Below the pieces are notes generated by a model. That model was not told the DNA's origin. It searched no databases and worked only from the letters and a program-made list of their open reading frames with translations. DNA of 64,000 nucleotides from Ignavibacteriota bacterium (GTDB lineage: Bacteria; Bacteroidota; Ignavibacteria; Palsa-1295), in assembly GCA_003151825.1 (NCBI GenBank), contig PLYO01000005.1, positions 1 to 64,000 of the forward strand, written 5' to 3'. Within the stretch, counting starts at the first letter, position 1. Each line of letters begins with the position of its first letter. Made by a program: the position numbers and the translations under genes. This document shows, piece after piece, positions 24,304-33,392 of the stretch.

Positions 24304-24758
24304 TGCCGCCCCGGAAGGCTACTCGGAAAAAATATGTATCTCAGCCGAGATCGGCCGCAGGATATTCCAAGCGTCCGCTTGCCGAGAAGCTCGGTATTAA
24401 AGCCGGTTTCATAAAGGCTATCATCGAGGCTCCCAGGGGATTTGAAAATCTCATCGGAACTTCGGATTTCGACACCGAACTCAACCTTGACGCCTACGAC
24501 TACCTGCACTTTTTCACCGCAAGCACGCTTGCGCTCGAAACGATTTTTCCGATTCTTGCCAAGCGGCTTAACCAAGGAGGAATTCTCTGGATTTCCTGGC
24601 CGAAAAAAGCATCCGGAAAGCAAACCGATTTGGGCGAGAATATGGTGCGCGTACTCGGGCTTGCGACGGGCTTGGTCGATGTCAAAGTCTGCGCGATTGA
24701 CGAAGTTTGGAGCGGACTCAAGTTCATGCACCGGCGACAAGTTGCTTCGGGAGGATGA
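24303..24758 (+). CDS. DUF3052 family protein, copy 1
   Basis: 151 residues from the ATG overlapping the nth stop by one base (TAATG). A basic N-terminal tail (MPPRKATRKKYVSQPRS) precedes a compact alpha/beta domain: LAEKLGIKAGF, EAPRGFENLIG, DYLHFFTAS, GGILWISWPKK, AIDEVWSGLKF. DUF3052 proteins are small, cytosolic and of unknown function. It is the last gene of the overlapping thyX-GT-nth block. A second, diverged copy follows at 24871. Confidence 0.8.
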   Translation: MPPRKATRKKYVSQPRSAAGYSKRPLAEKLGIKAGFIKAIIEAPRGFENLIGTSDFDTELNLDAYDYLHFFTASTLALETIFPILAKRLNQGGILWISWPKKASGKQTDLGENMVRVLGLATGLVDVKVCAIDEVWSGLKFMHRRQVASGG

Positions 24759-24770
24759 AGCACTCAAGCA

Positions 24771-24852
24771 ATCTTAAATGAACGGGAACCGAAATGCGCC
24801 GAATGCGTTATTTCCATTTCTATCCCACCCACGGGAATGAGGGAACGTGTAA
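24771..24852 (+). pseudogene. Remnant of a duplicated nth 3' end
   Basis: The stretch GAACCGAAATGCGCCGAATG and what follows aligns with the nth Fe-S region at about 24221-24303: CCGAAATGC, TGC, then CGGGAATGA and GTGTAA in the same order. Read as protein it still gives EPKCAECV and GM before degenerating, against KPKCSQCIV in nth. It lies just ahead of the second DUF3052 gene, as intact nth lies ahead of the first. This is best explained by tandem duplication of an nth-tail plus DUF3052 unit. Confidence 0.65.
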
Positions 24853-24870
24853 CATGCCCCGTATTGTGTA

Positions 24871-25428
24871 ATGCCTCGGAAGAAAACAGCCGATGAACAT
24901 CAGCCGAAAATTCGCCCACAGCGTCCTGCCGCCGAGGATGGCGCCGCGCTTGCGAAAAAGCTTGGCGTCAAACTAACCGGCATGCCCATTGCCCTGCTGT
25001 GGGCTCCCGAGGGATTTGCTGCCCGACTTGGCATCGAAGAAGGAGAGTACGCAACCGATCTTAGTTTGGGAACATACGATCTCATTCTTCTTTTCACCGC
25101 GAGCCGCATTTTACTCGGGGAATTCTTCCCACTCATAGTAAACCGTTTGGAACCAAAAGGAAGAGTCTGGATTTCCTGGCCGAGAAAATCCGAAGGGCAA
25201 AAGGCCAATCTCACGCTGGAGGAAGTCCGCAAGATTGCGGACTCGCTGGATATGATCGAAGTGCAGCGATGCCGGATCGAAGATACCTGGAATGGCGTAA
25301 AATTTAAGAAAGGTGTGGTGTCCACTACCGGGACTGCCAACTCCATGAGTTCGATCGCGCCCTATTCCATCAGCGTTTCCTCTTCGATCCCAATTACGCC
25401 AGACCCCGTTCCCGCTGATGATGCTTAG
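24871..25428 (+). CDS. DUF3052 family protein, copy 2
   Basis: 185 residues, a clear paralogue of the protein at 24303-24758: LAKKLGVKLTG, WAPEGFAARLG, YDLILLFTAS, GRVWISWPRK, IEDTWNGVKF occupy the same positions. It differs by a longer Ser/Thr/Pro-rich C-terminal tail (about residues 150-185) without counterpart in copy 1. Function unknown, cytosolic. Start chosen at ATG 24871, which corresponds in position to copy 1 (MPRKK against MPPRK). Confidence 0.8.
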   Translation: MPRKKTADEHQPKIRPQRPAAEDGAALAKKLGVKLTGMPIALLWAPEGFAARLGIEEGEYATDLSLGTYDLILLFTASRILLGEFFPLIVNRLEPKGRVWISWPRKSEGQKANLTLEEVRKIADSLDMIEVQRCRIEDTWNGVKFKKGVVSTTGTANSMSSIAPYSISVSSSIPITPDPVPADDA

Positions 25429-25551
25429 GAATTCCGGCTGAATCATTCAGAAAAGCCCGTTTCCTCTTGCAAACGTCCATTTTGCAGGAAATCAGCGTGA
25501 CTTTTCTATCTATCTTTTGTTATCTCCCAAATAATCAGAAATCGTCCAATC

Positions 25552-27111
25552 ATGAAATCACTACTACTTCTCCTTTTCGCTTTTTTTCTTTCGACATCGG
25601 CCTCGGCCCAGACCCTCGGCTCCTGCCACATCTTTCCATCGAATAATCCATGGAATGTGCGGGTCGATACGATGCAGGTCGATGTGGCACATTCCGCAGC
25701 TTACATTGCTTCCGTGGGCGTTAATACCTCCGTCCATCCGGATTTCGGCAGCGATACGGATTACGGCATTCCGTGGGAAGCGGTGAACAGTTCCCAGGCA
25801 TTCGTGTCAATCAATACGAGTAATGGCTACCAAGACCAAAGCGACCCCGGGCCGATGCCGATTCCGTTCAACCCAGTGATCGAGCACGACGACGATTCTC
25901 ACGTTCTCGTTGTCGATACGAGCAATCATTATCTTTATGAACTGTATCAGGCTGTACGAGATAAAAATGATAGTGGCTGGGTCGCAACTTCCTCCGCGAT
26001 CTTTTCGCTCGATTCGAATAATTACCGGCCCGATGGCTGGACTTCCTGTGATGCCGCCGGACTTCCGGTTTTCCCAGGACTTGTCCGGCTCGATGAATGC
26101 AAAGCCGGGGCGATCAATCATGCCTTGCGATTTACCGTACCGAGCACGCAGCAAGCGTGGATCTTTCCTGCACGGCATCACGCGGGTTCGCCAACCGATA
26201 CGAACCACATGCCGATGGGAACCCGGCTCCGGCTCAAGTCGAGTTTCAACGATTCGAATTATACCGGCTATGCAAAAGTAATTATGACCGCACTTAAAAA
26301 GTATGGGATTATTCTCGCCGATAATGGTTCCGCGTGGTATATTTCCGGCGAATGGAATCCGAATTGGCCCGACGACGACATCGGTCAGCTCAAAAACATA
26401 ATCGGGAATGATTTCGAAGTCGTCAATACCGGCTATCCCATCGAAACCGATTCGAAGGAAGCTACTACACCCGTCATTCCGATTCCGCAAGGCACTAATG
26501 GGACGGGGGGGATATTGCAGATTGTTTCGAATCCGATCGACTTCGGGAAGGTGACGGTGGAAGTGCCGGATACGATGGCTATCAGTCTATCGAACTCAGG
26601 CGATGGCAATCTGATAATTTCTGCGGTCAGCCTATTGAAGACGAATGGCGATTTTACACTTCTTTCATTTGCGTTATTCACCTCGCTGCCAGACACATTG
26701 AAGCCCGGAGCAAATCTTTCCGTTCCGGTGGAATTCAAGCCATCAAAAGTTGTAGAGGACACGCTTCAATTCAAAGTCACAATATCAGGCACACCCGGAG
26801 TGTCGAGCGATACTGTCGTCACGATCATCGGAGAAGGAGTTTTGCCAGCTTCGGTTACCGCAACAGACCGGCCAGATGCGTTCGCGGTCTATCCAAATCC
26901 AACTTCGGGCATTCTCACGATTGCATCGACCGGAATTGATGCAACAAGCCACATTGAAATCACCGACGTGATTGGACGGAGCGTGCTCACGGAGACCATC
27001 CAATCCAATAGCGGAACGATCGATCTCGGCACGCTTGCCAATGGCTGTTATTTCCTTCATGCGCAAACTTCCGGCGGCCAGGCAAGCAAGCTCATCGAAG
27101 TGCTGCATTAG
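25552..27111 (+). CDS. Secreted T9SS cargo protein with ASPM/SPD-2-Hydin-like domain
   Basis: 519 residues. Signal peptide MKSLLLLLFAFFLSTSASAQ. Residues about 22-300 are a domain I know only as an unnamed family in environmental bacteria (IFPSNNPWNVRVD, HPDFGSDTDYGIPW, FPGLVRLDECKAGAINHALR, ARHHAG). Residues about 320-430 form an Ig-like choice-of-anchor domain (NPIDFGKVTVEV; PVEFKPSK). The last 80 residues are a type A T9SS sorting domain (FAVYPNPTSGILTIAS, GCYFLHAQTSGG, KLIEVLH). It should be exported across the outer membrane and bound to the surface. A TATCTTTT promoter-like element sits at 25511-25518. Confidence 0.85.
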   Translation: MKSLLLLLFAFFLSTSASAQTLGSCHIFPSNNPWNVRVDTMQVDVAHSAAYIASVGVNTSVHPDFGSDTDYGIPWEAVNSSQAFVSINTSNGYQDQSDPGPMPIPFNPVIEHDDDSHVLVVDTSNHYLYELYQAVRDKNDSGWVATSSAIFSLDSNNYRPDGWTSCDAAGLPVFPGLVRLDECKAGAINHALRFTVPSTQQAWIFPARHHAGSPTDTNHMPMGTRLRLKSSFNDSNYTGYAKVIMTALKKYGIILADNGSAWYISGEWNPNWPDDDIGQLKNIIGNDFEVVNTGYPIETDSKEATTPVIPIPQGTNGTGGILQIVSNPIDFGKVTVEVPDTMAISLSNSGDGNLIISAVSLLKTNGDFTLLSFALFTSLPDTLKPGANLSVPVEFKPSKVVEDTLQFKVTISGTPGVSSDTVVTIIGEGVLPASVTATDRPDAFAVYPNPTSGILTIASTGIDATSHIEITDVIGRSVLTETIQSNSGTIDLGTLANGCYFLHAQTSGGQASKLIEVLH

Positions 27112-27233
27112 CCAAAGTCCCATACCGTCCTTAGGGAGGAATTTTTGAATGAATCTCACGCGATGAGTTTCCGTAAACGCTTGTCTAATGATTTCATCCT
27201 TCCTCCCTCATCCTTTATCCTTTCCTCCTCGGC

Positions 27234-28241
27234 ATGGCAATTAAAGTAGGCATTAACGGTTTTGGTCGCATCGGGCGGTTAGTTCTTCGACGCGCATTGG
27301 AAATCGGCGGGTTCGATTTCGTCGGCATCAACGACTTGACCGACGCCAAAACGCTCGGTCATCTTCTGAAATACGATTCCGTTCACGGCAAATTTAACGG
27401 AGAAATAAAAGTCGATGGCAACGCGCTGATCGTAAATGGCGATCGCATTGAAATTACTGCAGAAAAAGATCCTACGAATCTCCAGTGGGGTAACCTTGGC
27501 ACCGACATTCTCATTGAATCGACCGGCCATTTTGCCGACCGCGCTGGCTGCCAAAAGCATATCGACGCCGGAGCGAAAAAAGTAATTCTCACGGTTCCCT
27601 CGAAAGGCGAAAAGCTCGACAAGATCATCGTGCTCGGCGTAAACGACGCCGATCTCACACCAAACGATAAGCTTGTCTCGAACGCCTCCTGCACCACGAA
27701 CTGCCTCGCGCCGATGGTAAAAGTTCTCAACGATGCCTTCGGTATCGAGCAGGGATTTATGACGACGGTTCATTCCTACACGAACGATCAGAATCTGCTC
27801 GATCTGCCACACAAGGATTTGCGCCGAGCACGCGCCGCCGCGCTGAGCATCATTCCCACCACGACCGGAGCGGCCCGTGCCATCGGGCAAATAATTCCCG
27901 ATCTCAAAGGAAAAATCGACGGCACCTCGCTTCGCGTTCCCACGCCGGCCGGCTCGATCACCGATTTTGTCGCGCAGCTTAAACGCGAAGCGACTGTTTC
28001 TGAAATAAACGCTGCCTTCAAAGCCGCTGCCGATGGCCCGATGAGGAACATTCTTGCCTACACTGAAGACCCAATCGTGTCCGCCGACATCGTTCACGAC
28101 CCGCATTCCTGCATTTTCGATTCGCAGATGACGATGGCCATGGGCAAGACCGTCAAGGTCTTCGGCTGGTACGATAACGAATGGGGCTATTCCTGCCGCG
28201 TTGTCGATCTTATCGTGATGATGGATAAGTTGGGATATTGA
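27234..28241 (+). CDS. gapA: Glyceraldehyde-3-phosphate dehydrogenase
   Basis: 335 residues. Glycolytic NAD-dependent enzyme of the cytosol: G3P plus phosphate to 1,3-bisphosphoglycerate. NAD-binding [13 protein letters not shown] at the N terminus, ESTGHFAD, the catalytic-cysteine motif [12 protein letters not shown] (Cys near 153) and the catalytic His in [10 protein letters not shown]. The C-terminal [15 protein letters not shown] is complete. The length is normal. The gene is monocistronic and convergent with lgt, with a paired palindrome between the stop codons. Confidence 0.97.
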   Translation: MAIKVGINGFGRIGRLVLRRALEIGGFDFVGINDLTDAKTLGHLLKYDSVHGKFNGEIKVDGNALIVNGDRIEITAEKDPTNLQWGNLGTDILIESTGHFADRAGCQKHIDAGAKKVILTVPSKGEKLDKIIVLGVNDADLTPNDKLVSNASCTTNCLAPMVKVLNDAFGIEQGFMTTVHSYTNDQNLLDLPHKDLRRARAAALSIIPTTTGAARAIGQIIPDLKGKIDGTSLRVPTPAGSITDFVAQLKREATVSEINAAFKAAADGPMRNILAYTEDPIVSADIVHDPHSCIFDSQMTMAMGKTVKVFGWYDNEWGYSCRVVDLIVMMDKLGY

Positions 28242-28247
28242 TTCCGC

Positions 28248-28322
28248 AGTGTAGCCCGGGCTTTAGCCCGGTGCTTTGGATGATCGATGTTCCTGGCTGC
28301 GGGCTGAAGCCCGCGCCACACT
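28248..28322. repeat. Paired GTGTAG palindrome between gapA and lgt, coding for the Lgt C terminus
   Basis: Left palindrome TGTAGCCCGGGCTTTAGCCC at about 28250-28269 and right palindrome GCGGGCTGAAGCCCGC at about 28299-28314 followed by GCCACACT. The outer ends are themselves inverted. On the minus strand it supplies the last ~19 codons and the TAA stop of lgt. Confidence 0.75.
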
Positions 28323-29183
28323 GGGAAAATAAAACGCGAGCATCCAGCTCCCGAGGAGGATTATCGCAATCGAAATCCACTGCGCCATCGAGAGACCCGC
28401 ATAGAGCGGATTGATGCGAATGAACTCGATGAGCAATCGCTCGATGCCCATGACGATAAGCGTGATAGAAAAGACTTTGCCGATTTCGCCATCGAATTTC
28501 TTGCGGTTCGTCCAGATAAAATAAAACGCAATGACACAAAACAGTGTCTCATACACCGGCGCGGGATGAACGGTAACTATTTCATCGAACCGCGAAATGC
28601 GGCCGCCCATAGCGTCGCGGCCCACGGTGATGGCGGCAAGCGAATCGTAATGCCACTGGGCGCGCTCTAAGGGATGGATTTTGAAATAGTCGATCAGCGT
28701 GTAGGTTGGCTTCGCAGTTCCGTGCGGATAAGACATCGCCCACGGCAGCCGCGAAGGAATGCCATAATCGCCATCGCCGGCAAGCTGGCACCCGATGCGG
28801 CCAATGCCATAGGCCAGCAGCACGACGGGCGCGATCATATCGGCAAAAAGAAGAAACGGAAGTTTTTTTCGTTTGACGTAAAAATAAACCCACGCCGTGC
28901 AGATGATGAAACCGCCGTAAAAGGTGAGTCCGGCCGGCGAAAAAAGCTGGCCTCTTGGATCGTGGATGAAATCCGACCAATTTTCGAGTATCGAAAAAAG
29001 CTTGCTACCCGCGACGCCGCCGATAAGGCAGATAATCGTGATTTGGCCGGCCATGCGTTCATCGAGTCCGCGCCGGCGAAGTTCGAGGGTGAAAAAATAC
29101 CCAGCCACGAGAAACGCGGTGGCCATCATGAGGCCAAAGCTATAGAGGGTAATGGGGCCGACGTGAAAAAGAACCGGGTGCAT
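28263..29183 (-). CDS. lgt: Prolipoprotein diacylglyceryl transferase
   Basis: 306 residues from ATG 29183; the frame remains open upstream to 29396, but MHPVLFHVGPITLYSFG is the canonical Lgt start. Seven membrane segments are expected. Lgt features: FYGGFIICTAWVYFYVKRK, the signature GRIGCQLAGDGDYG with its essential Arg, and HPAPVYETLF. It attaches diacylglycerol to the lipobox Cys of lipoproteins, several of which are encoded in this window. The last 19 residues (VARASARSQEHRSSKAPG) are encoded by a dispersed palindrome, an unusual tail after the final helix. Divergent from mtnN with 44 nt between. Confidence 0.9.
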   Translation of the reverse strand: MHPVLFHVGPITLYSFGLMMATAFLVAGYFFTLELRRRGLDERMAGQITIICLIGGVAGSKLFSILENWSDFIHDPRGQLFSPAGLTFYGGFIICTAWVYFYVKRKKLPFLLFADMIAPVVLLAYGIGRIGCQLAGDGDYGIPSRLPWAMSYPHGTAKPTYTLIDYFKIHPLERAQWHYDSLAAITVGRDAMGGRISRFDEIVTVHPAPVYETLFCVIAFYFIWTNRKKFDGEIGKVFSITLIVMGIERLLIEFIRINPLYAGLSMAQWISIAIILLGSWMLAFYFPSVARASARSQEHRSSKAPG

Positions 29184-29227
29184 GGAAGCGTTTAACGGAG
29201 TAGAGGGGAATTTCGTTACGCTAACGA

Positions 29228-30001
29228 ATGAAACTTGGAATAATTGGCGCCATGCCGCAAGAGATCGACCGCATTGTGGAAGAACTCGAAACGGAATCCA
29301 TCGAGCAAATTGCGGGACGTTCGTATCACATCGGGCGATTCGAGGGCGCCGATTGTATGCTCGTTTTTTCGCATTGGGGAAAGGTTGCGGCGGCAATAAC
29401 GGCCACGACGCTCATCGAACGCTTTGGGGTCGATTGCATAATCTTTACTGGCGTAGCGGGAGCGGTATCTAAGACTCTGAATGTCGGAGATATTGTGATT
29501 GCTGACTGGCTCATCCAACATGATTTCGATGTGAGCGCTGCGGGGATACTTATGAAATATGAAATTCCATTTCTTGGAATAAGTTATTTTTCGGTCGATT
29601 CGCTATTAGTCGAACTCGCAAAGCAAGCAGCAGAGGATTTTCTATCCAACTCCCCCTCCTTTGCAAGGAGGGGGCAGGGGGTGGTCCATGTTGGCACCAT
29701 CGCAAGCGGCGATCAATTTATCGCGCATCCGGATAAGCTCGAAGAACTCCGCGCCGCCATTCCCGATTTACTTTGCGTCGAAATGGAGGGCGCGGCCGTC
29801 GCGCAGGTTTGCCACGAATATGGCATTCCTTATATTGTCATTCGAACCATATCGGACAGAGCTGATCGTTCCGCGCCGATGGACTTTCTAACCTTTATTC
29901 GGAATGTCGCGCGGCATTACTCCCACGGCATTGTGAAGCGGCTGATACCGAGGCTCATTACTTTAGCAGAAGATGGTGGAAATTCCTTTGGCCATAGCTG
30001 A
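29228..30001 (+). CDS. mtnN: 5'-methylthioadenosine/S-adenosylhomocysteine nucleosidase
   Basis: 257 residues. Cleaves adenine from MTA and SAH in the methionine salvage and activated-methyl cycles. Motifs: KLGIIGAMPQEID, FTGVAGAVSKTLNVGDIVIA, VGTIASGDQFI, the substrate-binding CVEMEGAAVAQVC (Glu near 188) and the catalytic Asp in IRTISDRAD. Typical length is about 230. The excess includes residues 140-152 (SNSPSFARRGQGV), encoded by a palindrome inserted just before VHVGTIASG. This is a surface loop region in the family, so activity may be kept. Confidence 0.93.
   Translation: MKLGIIGAMPQEIDRIVEELETESIEQIAGRSYHIGRFEGADCMLVFSHWGKVAAAITATTLIERFGVDCIIFTGVAGAVSKTLNVGDIVIADWLIQHDFDVSAAGILMKYEIPFLGISYFSVDSLLVELAKQAAEDFLSNSPSFARRGQGVVHVGTIASGDQFIAHPDKLEELRAAIPDLLCVEMEGAAVAQVCHEYGIPYIVIRTISDRADRSAPMDFLTFIRNVARHYSHGIVKRLIPRLITLAEDGGNSFGHS
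29646..29684. repeat. In-frame C-rich palindrome inside mtnN
   Basis: CCCCCTCCTT at 29652-29661 pairs with AAGGAGGGGG at 29665-29674. The 39-nt unit CCAACTCC...GGGGTGG equals 13 codons. Matches the widely dispersed CCCTCCTTTGCAAGGAGGG type of repeat. Confidence 0.8.
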
Positions 30002-30046
30002 TGTTCTCACTCGTCACATTTTTTTTGAAACGATCCATTATTTATT

Positions 30047-30556
30047 ATGAAAATCGCTCTTACGACTCTGGTTCTTGCATCTGCTGCGTCACTCATTTTT
30101 TCCATTGGAGTCTCGCGCATCGCCGCGAATGCGTTCCCTGAGGGAGCAACGCATAAGGTCATTCACAAAACGGCCATGAAGACCGATACGGTCATCGACT
30201 GGGAAAAAATGTCGAAAGCCGACCGAAAGCAATACATGAAGGACTTCGTGCTGCCGAAGATGAAGCCCTTGATGCAAGCCTTCGACCCGAAGATGTTCAA
30301 GGACGTGAAGTGCGGAACGTGCCACGGCGATGGCGCGCGTACCGGCGAATTCAAGATGCCGAACCCCAAGCTCCCAAAACTTCCCGCCACAAAAGAGGGA
30401 TTCGAAAAGCTGATGAAAGACAAGCCAAAAATGATGGAGTTCATGTCCAAAACGATGAAGCCGACGATGGCTGGTCTGCTCGGCATGAAAGAGTTCGACA
30501 TGAAGACCGGCTCTGGATTCGGCTGCGGGAATTGCCATACGAACGAGAAAAAATAA
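30047..30556 (+). CDS. Exported dihaem c-type cytochrome-like protein
   Basis: 169 residues with an N-terminal signal or anchor (KIALTTLVLASAASLIFSIG). Two c-haem sites are visible, KCGTCHG near residue 87 and GCGNCHT near 163, each CxxCH. The region between them is very rich in Lys, Met and Pro (KMPNPKLPKLPATKEGFEKL), with many Met that could be axial ligands. A periplasmic electron-transfer role is inferred. No named family recognised and no redox genes next to it. It is followed by the efflux operon after a gap of about 90 nt. Confidence 0.8.
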   Translation: MKIALTTLVLASAASLIFSIGVSRIAANAFPEGATHKVIHKTAMKTDTVIDWEKMSKADRKQYMKDFVLPKMKPLMQAFDPKMFKDVKCGTCHGDGARTGEFKMPNPKLPKLPATKEGFEKLMKDKPKMMEFMSKTMKPTMAGLLGMKEFDMKTGSGFGCGNCHTNEKK

Positions 30557-30643
30557 CCACGATTCTCAGGATGTAAAGGATTTTCAGGATTATGTGCAGG
30601 GGCGTACAATATCTTTACGGTCACGCCGTCTTACGGTCGCGGA

Positions 30644-32089
30644 ATGAGAAAATTTTTCAGTTCACATCCTCTTTTTCTCTTTGGACAAGCCGGCTTACTC
30701 ACTGCTATTCTATTCGTGAATGGGCAGGCTCTGGCCCAGTCCGAAGTCCATTCGCTTTCGCTCGATGACGCGATCCATCGGGCGCTCGGCGTAGGTGAAG
30801 AGATCGCGCTGGCCAAAGGCGGAGTCCAGTCTGCGGAAGGCAATCAGTCGATTGCGACGAGCGGAATGCTGCCCCAAATTTCAGCTTCGGGAAATTACAC
30901 CCTCACAATAAAATCGCAATATAGCGCACTTGCAAGCCTTCCGGATACCGGTGTTAACGGAGCTCTTAATTCGTTGTTTAAGAATCTCCCATTCGGCAAG
31001 AAAAATCAGTGGACACTCGGGCTGAACGCATCGGAAAATATTTTTACCGGCGGCCGACTCGTTGCACTCCAGGACGCGGCCAAAGCCCGCAGGCAATCGG
31101 CGGATATAGACCTAACCGCTGCTCAGGCACAACTTGTTCTCAGCGTCACGCAGAGTTATTACGATGCGATCTTGGCCGATACCATCGTAAAAATTTCGCG
31201 CGACGCGCTCGATCAAGCGGAAAAAGTGTATCAGCAGACCAATCTTGCGTATCAGGTTGGCGAAAAGGCGGAGTTCGATGCGCTGACGGCTAAAGTATCG
31301 CGGGATAATCAAATCCCTGTTGTGATACAGGGCGAAGATAGCCGCGCGCAGGCATATTACCGGCTAAAGCAATTGCTTAATTATTCGCTCGACGATTCGC
31401 TCGAGCTAACAACTCCCATTGTCGATTCCCAGGCGCGTTTTGCGATGATGAGCGACACTGCGACCGAGCGGCGATCGAGTGTCATTCAGGCCGGGCTCAA
31501 TATCGATGCTTCGAACGCGCAGGTCCGAATAGCGGAGAGTGCCCATTGGCCGCAGATTTCGATCAGTTCCAGCTATGCTCCCGTTGCGTATCCGAATAAT
31601 ATTTTTCCGAACTGGAGCGATTGGTACACGAACTGGACGGCGGCGGTGAATGTGTCTATACCGATTTACACCGGCGGAAATATCTCCGGTAATGTCGAGG
31701 TAGCGGAGGGTAGTGTAGAACAAGCCAACGCGCGCATGGAGCAAGCGCGCGAAGCCGCAGCCATGGATTCACGGGTTTCCTTCGATGCGCTTCATTCCGC
31801 CGAAGCCAATCTTCGTTCCACGGCAAGCACGGCATCCGAAGCCAAGCGCGCGTACGATATTGCAAGCGTTCGCTACGCGCAAGGGATTTCGACGGAAGTC
31901 GAACTGAATGATTCCCGGATTCAGGAGGAGCAGGCGCGGGAAAATTCCGCGCGCGCCGTTCGGAATTATCAGGTGGCGCGCGCAAAATTATCGCTGCTGA
32001 AAGATTTGCCCGTAAATCCGATAGCATCGTCCACAAACAATTCATCATCGGCATCGTCCTCGATGCAGGGGGCACCAACCGGACAATGA
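30644..32089 (+). CDS. TolC-family outer-membrane efflux protein
   Basis: 481 residues. A signal peptide (FGQAGLLTAILFVNGQALAQ) precedes two repeats of long helical and barrel segments typical of TolC: LSLDDAIHRALGVGEEIALA, QAQLVLSVTQSYYDAILAD, and ASVRYAQGISTEVELNDSRI. It forms the outer-membrane channel of the tripartite pump encoded with the next two genes. A Ser-rich tail ends the protein. The stop overlaps the adaptor gene (ATGA). A promoter-like TATCTTTA lies at 30610-30617. Confidence 0.92.
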   Translation: MRKFFSSHPLFLFGQAGLLTAILFVNGQALAQSEVHSLSLDDAIHRALGVGEEIALAKGGVQSAEGNQSIATSGMLPQISASGNYTLTIKSQYSALASLPDTGVNGALNSLFKNLPFGKKNQWTLGLNASENIFTGGRLVALQDAAKARRQSADIDLTAAQAQLVLSVTQSYYDAILADTIVKISRDALDQAEKVYQQTNLAYQVGEKAEFDALTAKVSRDNQIPVVIQGEDSRAQAYYRLKQLLNYSLDDSLELTTPIVDSQARFAMMSDTATERRSSVIQAGLNIDASNAQVRIAESAHWPQISISSSYAPVAYPNNIFPNWSDWYTNWTAAVNVSIPIYTGGNISGNVEVAEGSVEQANARMEQAREAAAMDSRVSFDALHSAEANLRSTASTASEAKRAYDIASVRYAQGISTEVELNDSRIQEEQARENSARAVRNYQVARAKLSLLKDLPVNPIASSTNNSSSASSSMQGAPTGQ

Positions 32090-33201
32090 TTTCTTTCTTT
32101 CGAAAATCCTCTTCGGCGGTTTTAGCGATCATTATGGTGTTCGTTTTTATTGTATCGGGTTGCAAGAAAGCCGATCCGCCGCCGTCTGCCGCTGCGATTC
32201 AGCTTGGGCCGGAAAGTTACGCCATTGCTGCGGACGGTCAAATCGAAAGCGGCCCGACGATCAGCGGCACGCTTGTGCCACGCGATCAAGCTGTGGTGCG
32301 GGCGCAAATTTCCGGTTCCGTGCTGCGAACGCTTGTCGATCAGGGTAAGCCGGTCCGTGCGGGAGAGATCATTGCTACGATAGATAACAGCGCGCTCACC
32401 GATGCTGTAACGAGCGCAAAAAATGCGGTGACGAATGCCGAAAGCGCCGTCGAGCTGATGCATCGAGAGCAGCAGCGTCAGGAAACACTGCTGAAATCGG
32501 GCGCCATATCCGAGCAGAGCGTCGATCAATCGCGGCAAAATACAGTGAGCGCGGAAGCCGCGCTCTCGCAGGCTAAATCACTGCTTGCTACTGCTGAAAA
32601 GCAGCTTGGCTACGCGACGGTTCGCGCACCGTTCTCCGGCGTGGTGAGCGAAAAAAGCGTTTCCATCGGCGATGTGGTGCAGCAAGGTACGGCGCTTTAC
32701 ACCATCGTCGGTCCTTCGACGCTCGAATTGCAGGGAACCGTTCCGGCCAACGCGCTCAGCATCGTGCATATCGGGCTTCAGGTTGCATTCGATGTCACGG
32801 GCTATCCTGACCGGAATTTTGTGGGCACGATTACCCGCATCAATCCAACGGCCGATCCCATGACACGACAGGTACGCATCTATGCCGACATTCCGAATAA
32901 AGGCCAAGCTTTGGTAGGTGGCCTTTATGCGGAAGGCCGCATCGCAAGCATTTTGAAGACAACCCTGACGCTGCCGGCGGATGCCATCGATCATAAGACG
33001 ATCACGCCCGCCGTGATTCACATCCATAATGGTATCGCCCGGCGCGCAGCCGTTACACTCGGAACGCTCGATGAAAATGACAATCAGATCGAAATTATTT
33101 CCGGCATCAATGCAGGAGACACCGTGCTGCGCGGCTCGGCGATGGAAATTGCGCTCGGGACGAAGGTAAAGGCAACGGCAGCGGATACGACAAAGAAATG
33201 A
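32086..33201 (+). CDS. RND efflux periplasmic adaptor (HlyD/AcrA type)
   Basis: 371 residues. A lipoprotein signal (SSAVLAIIMVFVFIVSGC, Cys 25) anchors it in the inner membrane. Order of domains: barrel-sandwich half (QAVVRAQISGSVLRTLVDQG, PVRAGEIIATIDNSAL), alpha-hairpin with Gln/Ala-rich heptads (about residues 100-170), second lipoyl half (TVRAPFSGVVSEKSVSIGDV), beta-barrel (VAFDVTGYPDRNFVGTI) and membrane-proximal domain. It links TolC to the RND pump. A 4-nt overlap with tolC shows coupling. Confidence 0.93.
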   Translation: MISFFRKSSSAVLAIIMVFVFIVSGCKKADPPPSAAAIQLGPESYAIAADGQIESGPTISGTLVPRDQAVVRAQISGSVLRTLVDQGKPVRAGEIIATIDNSALTDAVTSAKNAVTNAESAVELMHREQQRQETLLKSGAISEQSVDQSRQNTVSAEAALSQAKSLLATAEKQLGYATVRAPFSGVVSEKSVSIGDVVQQGTALYTIVGPSTLELQGTVPANALSIVHIGLQVAFDVTGYPDRNFVGTITRINPTADPMTRQVRIYADIPNKGQALVGGLYAEGRIASILKTTLTLPADAIDHKTITPAVIHIHNGIARRAAVTLGTLDENDNQIEIISGINAGDTVLRGSAMEIALGTKVKATAADTTKK

Positions 33202-33221
33202 GAGGAAAACTCAAATTCAAT

Positions 33222-33366
33222 GTCATCCTGAGCGAAGCAAATCGGAGCGAAGTGGAGATTTGCGTAGTCGAAGGATCTCTTGTAATTTAACTGATAGCCA
33301 GACTGCACGAGATCCTTCGACTCCGTTCATCCTCCCTTCGGTCGGATGAACTCCGCTCAGGATGAC
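33222..33366. repeat. Inverted-repeat (MITE-like) element, copy B
   Basis: Begins GTCATCCTGAGCGAAG and ends CTCCGCTCAGGATGAC. Internal GTCGAAGGATCTC and GAGATCCTTCGAC are inverted. It lies inside the efflux operon between the adaptor and pump genes. Confidence 0.8.
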
Positions 33367-33392
33367 AAGTAAAATTTAACGTAGCAAAGTTC

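Noticed and set aside
24207-24767. 186-residue minus-strand frame
   Set aside because: Complement of nth and the first DUF3052 gene.
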